From Ichthyophonus hoferi (lineage: Eukaryota; Opisthokonta; Ichthyosporea; Ichthyophonida; Ichthyophonidae), in the NCBI GenBank assembly GCA_002751075.1, contig NAOQ01000664.1, positions 1-30,455 of the forward strand: a stretch of 30,455 nt of DNA. Reading direction: 5' to 3'. The translations under genes and the position numbers were made by a program. The notes under the pieces are model-generated. The model worked only from the letters and a program-made list of their open reading frames with translations. It searched no databases and had not been told where the DNA came from. This document shows positions 21,206-30,438 of this stretch, piece by piece; position 1 is the stretch's first letter, and each line of letters starts with the position of its first letter.

Positions 21206-21364
21206 ATCTAGGATGATCGATCAAAATTATACCAGCCAATTGCAGAGGCCCTGCAAATGTAATAAGTCATTTCAGATCATATGTTTTGGGGGGATCCAAA
21301 TAACACATTGCTTAGGCATCCAAACTAAGACAAGTCCTGCTAACTTGTATAATAATAAAAATCT

Positions 21365-21652
21365 TGTTAGCTATCGTTTAATAGCTGTTTTAATTAACTC
21401 TACCTCTCTAATCAGAGAGAGTAAGATTCTAACTACTTTTAATAAGCCATCTAGAATTGGAAGAGAACTAAAACCCTTGTTTGACGTTCTGCGTCGTTAG
21501 ATCTATTTATACGTTGTTTACGTACACATGACAAGCACGTTATCACTGAAATGGATTGAAGGCAGCACTTAATTAAATCAGTACAATCAAAATTTTATAG
21601 GAAGACAAATACTTAAGGGGCCTTTCCTATAGGATAAACCCAATATGTGACA
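21365..21652. mobile_element. Solo LTR B (same family as A and C)
   Basis: 288 bp starting TGTTAG and ending GTGACA, with flanking 5-bp repeats AATCT (21360-21364) and AATAT (21653-21657). It aligns over its whole length with the copy at 29643-29928. On the minus strand it has a TATAAATA box about two fifths of the way in, where an LTR promoter would sit. There is no internal region, which fits loss by LTR-LTR recombination. Old, judged by divergence from copy C. Confidence 0.85.
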
Positions 21653-22237
21653 AATATGTCCTAGCATATCTGTACTCTGTGTATGCAAAGGGACACATTA
21701 AAATGCCCCTTAATTTGGTATTCTCTCTCCTTTTAAACAAATATAGGTCACAGGAATGCACCTGTTTCTACTTATTATTCCTAATATGCTAACGGAGAAA
21801 GCTTAACCAGTATATATTACGCGCAAAATATGGAAATTCTAAAAAGTCAACAATCCACAAATGCCGAAAACACTTTACCCCAACCCTACATTCATCCCTA
21901 ACCTCCATGTGTGGAGAAATAATTTTATTATATCTATAAACTGTATTCAAATGTACATTTGTATTATCAGCATTTCCAGTTTTAAAGTGTCACTAACATA
22001 ATTTACAAACAACTTGGTAACTCTCACATATTGCCTTAACCGCCAGCTGCCAGACGCCAAATGTCAGAGCCTACAACAAAGCCAGGACCAGAGCCAAGCC
22101 TACAACGAAGTAGTCACTAGGTTAAGGTTCTTTGCACATTCCTTTTTCATATTTTTTATGGCTCAGCTAGAATAATCCACCTAGGACAAGGGGAGCTGTT
22201 AAAACAGGAATATTTAAATAATTTGTGTATTTCATTA
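21653..22237. other. Unassigned stretch
   Basis: AT-rich with a less AT-rich patch at 22030-22130 containing two near-repeats of GAGCC(A)AGCCTACAAC type. No gene supported. Confidence 0.45.
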
Positions 22238-22335
22238 TAGTTATAATCATTTATTACCATTAACAATTATTATTATATATGCATTCTAGAAAAAAAAATA
22301 GTTAGTACAATCTGCTGTTAAAATTGAACAGTAAT
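22238..22335. repeat. Dispersed repeat R2, copy 2
   Basis: Diverged partner of 21100-21205 on the same strand. Confidence 0.55.
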
Positions 22336-22416
22336 ATTACAGGCATGTGTTTAATTTCTTTCTCTTATTATTGGCTTTACATTAAATTATTATTTCATTA
22401 GATATTAACCCGGAGG

Positions 22417-22728
22417 TTAGTTTCGCGTTTGTAACCCTATAATGATCATGATCTGTAATTGATGGTGAGTTTTCGTAAAGAAATTTTTTGTTGGGCTAGC
22501 GTTGAAAATAGTTCTTAGCTCTGATCCACTTGTAATGGAGGGCAACGTAAGAGAAGGCGTATATGTTGGCTCTATCTCTAGATGTCTATTACGATTATAT
22601 TCAGCTCTTACTGAAGGAGAGATTCCTACTCTAGTTTGTCCGGGTGCAATAGTGCTTATAGCACAGTGTGTGCGATCTAGTTTGTGTGTATGTAACGAGT
22701 ATTGTTGCACTTCAAAGTAACTAAGCAA
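22417..22728 (-). other. Weak 103-codon open frame without ATG start
   Basis: Open on the minus strand from just after a TGA and starting with TTG. The composition is more balanced than the flanks (many Ser, Thr, Pro, Arg; segment EPTYTPSLTLPSITSGSEL). It could be an internal exon or a transposon fragment. No splice site or homology is convincing. Confidence 0.25.
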
Positions 22729-23469
22729 TTCTCAGTGTTATTATTGGTAGGAGAAAAGTTCTCAGAACACTGGCGCTTATTTTCCTGTGCCTGTAGGGAA
22801 GTAGGCATTACAATAAAGATACGATGATTATCGAATACAGGCCAAGTTTCTTCCAATCATTAAGATGTTGTAAAGCTCTAACATACATGATATAATTTCC
22901 GATTAACGGTAGGAGTAGACGTGCGCGAACTAAGTGTTGACTGCTTGACTCACTGGATTATATTCTGAGAAAGAACAACATTAGCTTTCCTTCCTCTAAC
23001 TCGCGAATCGAAAAATGGTAGATGTAAAACGATTTTATGCAGATCATTTTTTCAGTGATTACTAATAAACTGATTAGGCGCTATATAGTCCTCCGCCAAT
23101 GTACTGACCTGTCAGTATATTTAATTCAATTGGGTAGATAATGAATTGTTTTTATGTATGCCCAAGTATTTATGATCGGCTTTGTACCTCGACAGCTCCA
23201 TGGAAATAATCTACAAAAAGGCTCACAGAGATCGCTTATGATTGGTGTATAATTGAACTAATTGTTCTGGATTAAACTAAAATTGGTGACTGTTTATTGG
23301 GGGTGTCAATTATAGCCGTGAGCGTCAATGTCAATGAGACATATCGTAAAGATCCTTACCGGCTATTACAATTCATAGAAAAGCACTGAGGCCCACTAGA
23401 TTTATTTGGTCTTGTCTCAATGATCTATAATACTATCATGTTATTGACTCTTTAATCTAATTTATTACT
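22729..23469. other. Unassigned stretch
   Basis: No gene or clear repeat recognised. Moderately AT-rich unique-looking sequence. Confidence 0.45.
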
Positions 23470-23562
23470 AATATCGGACCTATCATTTCATGATCTGCTT
23501 GCTACCCAGAACCTCGGCTGAGCTTTGTGTTCATTCGGAGTGAACAATTTCGCAACAGGTTA
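23470..23562. repeat. Dispersed repeat R1, copy 3 (inverted)
   Basis: The reverse complement matches 20046-20165 (CTCCGAATGAA, CTCAGCCGAGGTTC, GATCATG...ATTA). With copy 2 it forms an inverted pair 3.4 kb apart. Confidence 0.55.
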
Positions 23563-23590
23563 TATATATATTGCGATCCCAGCTGCCTAC

Positions 23591-23622
23591 GTTTTTTGTT
23601 TTGTTTTGTTTTGTTTTGTTTT
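23591..23622. repeat. (TTTTG)n microsatellite
   Basis: About six TTTTG units immediately left of the hairpin module. Confidence 0.95.
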
Positions 23623-23635
23623 CATGTGCTTATAT

Positions 23636-24328
23636 CAGAATCTGTAGAACTGACAGACTTGTAATCACTGCTACTTTGTTCGCAATCTTCGGAACTGAAG
23701 TTTAGTTCCTCTAATAGGTTTCTAGGTATCTTCCCATCACTGCTGTCCAATGAGAAGCGTATCCTGGCCTTTTTCTTTTCTCTTCCCACGGATCTTTGGT
23801 AGTTGACGGAATAGCTGTCTTCCGTTTTCCTAAGGTAATATTAGGAGTAGTTGTTGTCTCCTCGAAACAAACACAATGAACTCCAATTTGCCATACAAAG
23901 ATATAGAGTCTTTGGTACGAAACTTTTACTTATTTAATTCATATCACCCAAGGATCCATAGGAGGAGAAAAGAAAAAGGCGAGAATACGCTTCTCATCCG
24001 ACAGCAGTGACGAGGAGATACCTAGAAATTTATTATAGGGACTATTCTGATGATTACAAAAAAAGTGGCAGTGATTAAGAATCCGTCTGTTCCACAAATT
24101 CTGACCGGATTACCAAGACCCAGCAAATTAAAAGCACTTCCACTGACGGCTCAAATTCTTCTTCTGAATCACCCATGTATGGCACCATACCGGGCGAGCG
24201 TCAGAACAATAATTCAATGAGGCAAGATCCTATTCCGGGACAGCAGTTTCCTGGAGCCCAGACAGCTGGCAGCGTACCAGCTATCATAGCAGTGACGCAG
24301 TGGAAGCGTGCTGGGCCCATAGCTCTGT
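23636..24328. repeat. Hairpin module 1: two inverted copies of a small coding unit
   Basis: The unit occurs minus at 23636-23807 and plus at about 23940-24095, facing each other around about 130 bp. The minus unit has an open frame, basic KKKARIRF then acidic DSSDG and SSEDC, ending SSTDSDIST and a TGA at about 23624. The plus unit reads the same start (KKKARIRFSSDSSDEEI) and meets a stop after NLL. Beyond the plus unit another frame is open at 24079-24357 (Ser-rich, then MYGTIPGERQ...IPGQQFPGAQTAGS). The layout resembles a foldback or inverted tandem duplication. No protein family is recognised. A basic patch next to Ser-Asp-Glu runs is common at N-termini of nuclear proteins and some transposases (general knowledge). 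Confidence 0.75.
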
Positions 24329-24735
24329 CAGAATCTGTAGAACAGACGGATTCGTAATCACTGCCACTTTTTTGTAATCCTTAGAACTGAAGTTTAGTCT
24401 CTTTAATAGTTTTTTAATTATCTCCTCGTTACTGCTGTCTGATGAGAAACTTATCTTCGCCTTTTTTTTTTTCCTCCCACGGATTCGTTCTTGGGAGTTG
24501 ACTCCAATTTAGTATGCAAAGATACAGAGTCTTTGGTACAGAATTTTTATTGATTTAATTCATATCAGCCAAGGATCCGTGGGAGGAAAAAAGAAAAAGG
24601 CGAAGATACGTTTCTCATCAGACAGCAGTGACGAGGAGATACTTAGGAACCTATTAAAAGGATTAAACTTCAGTTCTGAAGATTACAAAGAAGTGGCAAT
24701 GATTACGAATCCATCTGTTCCACAGATTCTGACAA
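24329..24735. repeat. Hairpin module 2: duplicate of module 1
   Basis: Again a minus copy (24329-24490) and a plus copy (about 24570-24735), with a shorter spacer of about 80 bp that includes the same AAAGATACAGAGTCTTTGGT context. It begins 693 bp after module 1 at the same CAGAATCTGTAGAAC sequence. Four copies of one unit thus alternate in strand: minus, plus, minus, plus. Confidence 0.75.
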
Positions 24736-24764
24736 TTTTAGGCACAATATGTATGTTTATATAA
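24579..24764 (+). CDS. Best-kept frame of the hairpin-module unit (61 codons)
   Basis: Starts ATGGGAGG-like within the unit and reads a Lys-rich patch, IRFSSDSSDEEI, a short helix-like NLLKGLNFSSEDYKEV and an unrelated tail past the repeat end. It has no promoter or homology I can name. The frame is preserved in parts of all four copies, which suggests the unit once coded for protein. Whether this copy is expressed is unknown. Confidence 0.3.
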   Translation: MGGKKKKAKIRFSSDSSDEEILRNLLKGLNFSSEDYKEVAMITNPSVPQILTILGTICMFI

Positions 24765-25137
24765 ATATACCTATAGGAACACTCTGTGCACATATTGACC
24801 TAAGATTTATCATTAAAAAATATCTTTTCCACTATTTGATTAAGCAGGTACCTTTTATTCAAACAAAGTGACACTCAAATGTTAATAAAATCAACAGAAA
24901 GAGATATGTTATTGTATTCTGGAAACATATATACGTTTAATATAAAGATAGGATCACCCTAAACCCACACATAAAAACATATGCACCATTTAGCGCAAAT
25001 GTATATATATATATATGAATATGGTTTTTACGTATTTGGTGTGTCTCAGCCCCTGATTCTATCCCGTTAACTTGACAAACACTTCATATAACATAGGAAT
25101 AAAGGCTATAATCTAGCAATGGCAGTTGTAGATATTG
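24765..25137. other. AT-rich spacer between hairpin modules and foldback element
   Basis: No gene or repeat recognised apart from short TA runs near 25000. Confidence 0.5.
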
Positions 25138-25917
25138 GATGTTTTCAGCTAAAACGTTTTCCAAACAGTTTATTTGTTTATATGTTTAATTTAATTACCG
25201 TGATGTTTGCCTCTATTTTGATTGGCTACATATTGACCTTAATTAATTGCGATTGCGATTGCTAAAGTCATTGCAATACCTTTAAATTTTTTTAGGTAAT
25301 CTTAGGTATTTTTGGGGATCTGATCAAGCAAGCTAAAGTGTAAACCCCATCCTTAGGAAGTAGAAACAGCATATTTACAGTTTGTACTATTTATACTGAA
25401 CGAGTTTCAGTAGAGTGGCGGAAACTATATTAGGCCGTCACCTGCCTCATAATGGGATTAGAGATTATTATCAATAAACGTTCGTTTTAGCTGACTATAT
25501 GTTATTTATTGATTTTTTCTTAGGCGCTTTCTCAGGTTGCATTTCCATATCTAAAGAGCAAATAAATAAATAATATAGAGTCAGCTAAAACGAACGTTTA
25601 TTGATAATAATCTCTAATCCCGTTATGAGGCAAGTGACGGCCTAATATAGGTTTCGCCACTCTGCTGAAACCCGTTCACTATAAATAGTACCAAACTGTA
25701 AATTTCTAAGGATGGGGTTTACACCTTAGCCTACTTGATCAGATTCCCAAAAATACCCAAGACTACCAAGATTTAAAGGTAAGCGGTGACTTTAGCAATC
25801 GCAATCGCAATTAATTAAGGTCAATATGTAGCCAATCAATATAGAGGAAAACAACACGGTAATTAAATTAAATATAAACAAATAAACTGTTTAGAAAACG
25901 TTCTAGCTGAAAACATC
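25138..25917. mobile_element. Foldback-type element: ~360-bp inverted arms, ~50-bp loop
   Basis: The left arm (25138-25510) and the right arm (25561-25917, reverse complement) align end to end at roughly 90% by eye, starting GATGTTTTCAGCTARAACG. The right arm lacks about 13 bp present in the left near 25350. The loop (25511-25560) is unique and codes for nothing. Such structures are typical of foldback or long-TIR DNA transposons without transposase. GTAGAT occurs just outside both ends (left about 25129, right about 25923) and could be the target duplication, but 4-5 bp lie between it and the arms, so this is uncertain. RNA from either strand would fold into a long hairpin. Confidence 0.85.
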
Positions 25918-26273
25918 GGAGAGTAGATCAAAAAACTATGCTACGCCAATTAAAGAATATATATGTCTGACTTACAAAAACTTACATATTATCCTAAAAT
26001 TTTAGTAGTAAAACTACAAACATGTTATACTAGGCTAGATCAGATTCTGAAAAACTGGAATATGACTTAACAATTGGTACCCGAAAACTAAACCAAACAA
26101 TAGCCTCAATTACGGTGTAAATTAACTCCACTAAAAGGAAATATATATAGACAACTAAGTTTGCCTGTAATATAGTAATTTAAATACAAAACATTTAATA
26201 CATATAGAAAATATTTATTGTATTGAACGAGGAACATATATATAATGCATAATATATGTTATTTATTCAATTG
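25918..26273. other. AT-rich spacer upstream of tRNA-Gly
   Basis: No feature recognised. Confidence 0.5.
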
Positions 26274-26344
26274 GCGCCGTTGGTGTAGTGGTAACATGGA
26301 AGCTTCCCAAGCTTTCGCCACGGGTTCGATTCCCGTACGGCGCA
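26274..26344 (+). tRNA. tRNA-Gly (anticodon CCC)
   Basis: A 71-nt cloverleaf. The acceptor GCGCCGT pairs perfectly with ACGGCGC, with discriminator A at 26344. The D-arm/A-box is TGGTGTAGTGG, the anticodon arm GAAGC-TTCCCAA-GCTTT gives anticodon CCC, and the T-arm is ACGGG-TTCGATT-CCCGT. No intron and no encoded CCA. A T-run at 26347-26351 is a Pol III terminator. The sequence closely follows animal tRNA-Gly(CCC) as I recall it. It looks functional. tRNA-Gly is a known substrate of TRM13 enzymes. Confidence 0.96.
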
Positions 26345-26346
26345 GG

Positions 26347-26351
26347 TTTTT
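26347..26351 (+). terminator. Pol III T-run terminator of tRNA-Gly
   Basis: Five T within 3-7 nt of the tRNA 3' end, the usual RNA polymerase III stop. Confidence 0.7.
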
Positions 26352-27173
26352 AATCAAATGACATTTGATTATAGGTTTGAAAATACTGTATGATGTAATA
26401 TATAAGGTTAATATTCTCATTATGTTGTGTAATTCTATCATATCTATCTACTTTTATCCCTATTAATCTCTTAATCAGGTGTCACAATAAAATAACAAGT
26501 TAAATGCGTTTATATCATTAGGTAAAATTTTATTATACACTCTCAAATATAATGTTGTATTAGATTATAGTATATATATGCATATAATTCACTATCCATT
26601 ATGTGATTTAATCATACTTTATTATAAGATTCTCTCTTTCATATTTTATTTGTCTCTCAAGCAGATGTTATATATATATATATAGTAAATTGAGTATGGC
26701 CAATAACTAGCAAAAATATGTTACGTGCTAAATATTAATAATAAGAAGTACAGTGAAAGGAAAGATGTATGGGTAAATTTCTTCAATAATTTTATTTTTT
26801 AAATACTATTTTCATATAACATTGTGTCCGAATAATACTTATATATATTCATTACGCCTTGTATTTCCACGGCGAGACCTTCATCATTCATCAAATTGAT
26901 AAAACATAGATGCAATACTTCGACTTGGATCAAATGAGGTATAATGCTACGGTTAATAAACCAACTTGACACTTGGTTGATTCCTGGGAAAAGTCAAATC
27001 AATTGTTCTCATTTTTACGCTTACAGAGCTTTCTTTGTACATACCTTAATCTATTTATACAAATAATTAGAATAAACTATCTTACATATATTTACACAAT
27101 TTATTAACGAATTAAGTTATATACGAATTTATTGCCTTAGGACTGATCATCCATAGACATACACACTCTAATC
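26352..27173. other. AT-rich intergenic stretch
   Basis: No gene seen. TA runs near 26570 and 26670-26685. Confidence 0.5.
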
Positions 27174-27180
27174 TATAAAA
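27174..27180 (+). promoter_or_regulatory. TATA box candidate for the 167-codon ORF
   Basis: TATAAAA lies 49 bp before the ATG at 27229, a plausible core-promoter distance with a short leader. In AT-rich DNA a chance match is possible. Confidence 0.35.
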
Positions 27181-27228
27181 CGCATACATAACTTAAAGCC
27201 TACACGTTAGACCTTATTATAAGATATC

Positions 27229-27732
27229 ATGACTAGTCTATCAGCCAGATTTAACCCCTCAAAACGTCAACCCACTCAAGAACTCACGCCCAACGTATAT
27301 GTCACAGGCGACCTGTTAGAGCAACCCATGGTGCACTCCAACAAGATGGTCCTAGGCGGCGCCAACCGCATTGAGAGGGTTCTCCATGTTAACATCAACA
27401 TCAAGAGAAGACAGGGGTCTACTCCTGAGGATCGTATCACCTATATCCGGAACAACAACACTCTAGATGGTAATGTTCCTGACGACCGAAGTGGCAAAAG
27501 ATCGGTTGACAATGACCTGTTGTCACCGAGCTCGAAAGCTATCATTTCTGAAGATAGCTATTCAGTTAAAACAATTGGGCATAAATTAGAGATAGCCAAC
27601 TGCTGCCAGCAGACTTCAATAAATTTGAAAAACTATGTTATAACCCTTGAGATATTTGGTCATGATTACGAAGGATATTTAAAGAAAAAAGAGAGTAATG
27701 TCTTACATAGCAGTAGCAAATACACCAGTTAG
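27229..27732 (+). CDS. Unrecognised 167-residue protein, single exon
   Basis: ATG to TAG, uninterrupted, with clearly more balanced base composition than its flanks over the first 350 bp. The product is hydrophilic and basic with many Arg, Asn and Ser, and has no signal peptide or membrane segment. Segments such as VYVTGDLLEQPMVHSNKMVL and RIERVLHVNINIKRRQ look like alternating beta strands; the C-terminal third (ANCCQQTSINLKNYVITLEI) is similar. A TATA box lies upstream and AATAAA follows at about 27846. I know no family with these motifs. It could be an orphan host gene, an exon whose acceptor I cannot see, or a fragment of a mobile element. The ATG is the first in frame. Confidence 0.45.
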   Translation: MTSLSARFNPSKRQPTQELTPNVYVTGDLLEQPMVHSNKMVLGGANRIERVLHVNINIKRRQGSTPEDRITYIRNNNTLDGNVPDDRSGKRSVDNDLLSPSSKAIISEDSYSVKTIGHKLEIANCCQQTSINLKNYVITLEIFGHDYEGYLKKKESNVLHSSSKYTS

Positions 27733-28514
27733 ATATGTGTAATAATTTTAATAATTAGCTTGGCTTTAAAAGTTCAATTCAAAATGGAGATATCTTTTAA
27801 AAAAAAAATTTATCCAAAGTAGCACATCCTGGGCCTAGATAATATAATAAACATACTACTAAAATTAGCCAGACTATATATTTTATACATATTTAACCAA
27901 ATACATAGTAAATAATGTATTCAGTATGCTTTAAATTATGCCATTGACAATTTTAATCCATCCTTAGCATAATGGGTCAAAACATAATTTATTTCCTTAC
28001 GCTTCATAATAAAATTCTTTGTTTTCATCTTTTCACTTTCACCATATTGTTTAAGATTATTGAAAAATTGATAGCATTATTTAAGCAAACTTGTGTTTTC
28101 CACTTTCCATTTCGCCTTTAGTCTTTTTTTCATTTTTATTTTTAGCATTGTCAGTTTCTACTTAAGCTTTACATTTAACTTTTTCAAATCTTTTCAATAT
28201 ACTAAGCCATCTTTGCATAAACGGAGGCCCAGTATGAATCAAATCATTTCCAGTTAAACACTACTTAATATGTTTCCCGTCAAAAGGATTAAAGATAATA
28301 TTTTATTAAGATCCTTCAGAATACTTTGTTAGGCATCTGTGTTAAAGTTTTTCCATCTCATAATTACTATCTATGTGTGTATAGATGCACTGATATTTGT
28401 CTATTGTTATTTGAGTTAATTAAAGACGAGTATGTATGTAATCTACTAATTCGTCAACCGTTTGAGTAAGAATTCTGAAAAAAAATTTTTGGATGAATTA
28501 CTGTTGAGGTCCAT
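27733..28514. other. AT-rich stretch
   Basis: No gene or repeat recognised. T-rich between 28000 and 28200. Confidence 0.5.
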
Positions 28515-28893
28515 TTAAAATCTACTTGGAGCCCTCTTCTGTTCAGAGGTATTGAGATTTGGACCTGACGGTTTCCAATTTGTTGGTAAATCGAATTGGA
28601 AGATAATGTTCCCATCTTTTCTTTCAGGTTTACCTGTTACCGGGTCAAACGTTTTTGGGATGTCTGCGATTGTTGTGTTTTTCGTGGGATTTGGCTGGGC
28701 TGTATGCATAGTCTTTTTAAGTTCCGAATCAACATAAAGGGATAAATTTTCCAGATTAGCAATACCTGTAGCTTGTGGAATCTTAGGAAGCATGTGACCA
28801 CGTGGTTTTAATTGTAAATCATGGTGTTCATATGACCACCTGTGATTGTGATTTCTGATAAAAATTTCGGATCGTAACAGTAAGTCAACCACC
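28515..28893 (-). CDS. Unrecognised terminal exon, about 126 codons
   Basis: The minus-strand frame opens exactly at a splice acceptor (TACAG just upstream, at 28894-28898) and ends in TAA. It has no internal start near its beginning, as expected for a last exon in phase 0. The product is rich in Pro, Asn, Lys and His with Arg (WSYEHHDLQLKPRGHMLPKI; IIFQFDLPTNWKPSGPN) and looks like a loosely structured soluble C-terminus. No family recognised. Upstream exons would lie to the right of 28898, where solo LTR C now sits at 29643. I found none with certainty. Confidence 0.4.
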
Positions 28894-28898
28894 TGTAC

Positions 28899-29637
28899 TT
28901 AGATATAGTAGATGCAAAATATTCCCTTTCCTATTCTTCTCAGACCTACCAACAATTTATTTATCCAGGATTTTTAACTATCATATCTTTTAATTTCCGC
29001 CTATTATTGTGGAAAATAATAAATAGACCAGACTAAAACTAGTTAACCAATGACCTAGGTACCTCACTTTCAATTGGATTGGTTATTAAAAATAATATCT
29101 TGTATCAGAGTCAAAACAAGAAGTATTACTCACCTGCTTAAGTTATTAAAATATCAATAATATATTCAAACATTGTATACAATACTATTATCAGAAAGTT
29201 ATAATTAATATCTTTGACTGCGTGCCTAATCCCTGAAGCGTGCAACCTTTTGTTTCTGCAAGTTATATAAGCTCGCGCCATCAACTATATTATTGACGCA
29301 ATAACAAAGCTAAACTTTAGTATGTCATCGATTCTAATTGGAATTAATTAATCAATCTCACCTTGAAATAATAAACAATCAAGTATAAAAGCAAGTGCAG
29401 GGTGCTAGCTTTGGCTATCTTGAAAACGTGACAGGAGTCTTGTGACCTCTATTTATTTAGAAGGAGCAAGAATACTGAATTAGAGGAATTTTTAACGTGT
29501 TCCTTTGCATACACGGAGTACAGATATACTAAGGCTTTTTTTAAAAAAACGAAAACAAGCCAACAGGACTTGTTTTATGCAGGATACACAAGCAATGTGT
29601 TATTTGGACCCCAAAAAATGATTTGAAATAGCTTATT
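28899..29637. other. AT-rich stretch before solo LTR C
   Basis: No gene recognised. Confidence 0.45.
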
Positions 29638-29642
29638 CCTTT

Positions 29643-29928
29643 TGTCAGTTATCGTTTAATAGCTGTTTTAATCAACTCCGCCTCTCTAATCCAAGGAGTA
29701 ATAATTCAAGCTACTTTCAACAAGCAATCTAGAATTCGAAAAGTGCTAAGAATCTTATCTGACGACCCGCGTCAGTAGGTCTATTTATACTTTATTTATG
29801 TACACATGACAAACATAATAGCACTAAAGTTGGATTGAGGGCACTTAACAAGATCAGTACAATCGAGATCCTATAGGAAGCCTAATAATTATGCGGTCTT
29901 CCTTATAGGATAAACCCAATACATGACA
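29643..29928. mobile_element. Solo LTR C (same family as A and B), perfect target duplication
   Basis: 286 bp starting TGTCAG and ending ATGACA, flanked by identical 5-bp repeats CCTTT (29638-29642 and 29929-29933). The minus strand carries a TATAAATAGACC promoter box. The perfect duplication suggests it is the youngest of the three. No internal region remains. Five-bp duplications suit both Ty1/copia and gypsy elements; which one is not resolved. Its ends differ from the copia LTR candidate at 18814-18940. Confidence 0.9.
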
Positions 29929-29978
29929 CCTTTTAATTTGTTTTTTATTATTATTATTATTACTATCTTGTCTGTCAG

Positions 29979-30397
29979 GAGTGCAGTACCAGATCCTGTA
30001 CCAAAATGCACCTAGCCTTTATTTGCCATCCTCACCTGACCTTAATAGTAGAGGTGATGTAAGCTTTCAACATTTAATTAAGGTTTCTTGTTGTCAGACT
30101 CTTCGTAAGCTAAATTTTTAAATAGTTAATTTGATCGGAGAGACATCTCAAAGTCATTCTGAACCGCCCCCAGCCCAGCCAAACAGAGAATAGAATTAGT
30201 CTAATGTGTGGCATAAACGCATTGTTATCTGCTAACCAAATATCAGTGTGAATTTATAGATGCAAGTGAACTCTCGCTGAATCTTAATTTAGTGTTGTTA
30301 TTTTACAAAATCTGGGTATGTAGAGGTAATACTGCAGATAAAGAGGAAGAGAAAGAGAAGGAGAAAGAATGTGACTATATCGGGGGTGATTACATAG
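29979..30397 (+). CDS. Start or middle of an unrecognised gene, three exons including a 7-nt microexon
   Basis: Exon 29979-30058 has a long T-rich tract, acceptor CTGTCAG and donor GTAAGC; it reads VQYQILYQNAPSLYLPSSPD and ends in phase 0. Exon 30098-30104 is 7 nt (ACTCTTC) between TTGTCAG and GTAAGC. Exon 30338-30397 has acceptor CTGCAG and donor GTAAAT and reads KEEEKEKEKECDYIGGDYI. Joining exon 1 directly to exon 3 leads to a stop at the end of exon 3, whereas including the 7-nt exon makes all of it open. The product is Lys/Glu-rich at the end and unrecognised. More exons follow outside the window and perhaps precede solo LTR C. Confidence 0.5.
30098..30104 (+). other. Predicted 7-nt microexon
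   Basis: ACTCTTC is bounded by a pyrimidine-rich acceptor (TTTCTTGTTGTCAG) and a consensus donor (GTAAGC). It supplies exactly the phase shift the next exon needs. Confidence 0.45.
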
Positions 30398-30438
30398 GTA
30401 AATGCGTAAAAATAAAAAATAAACTTTTTCATGATTAC

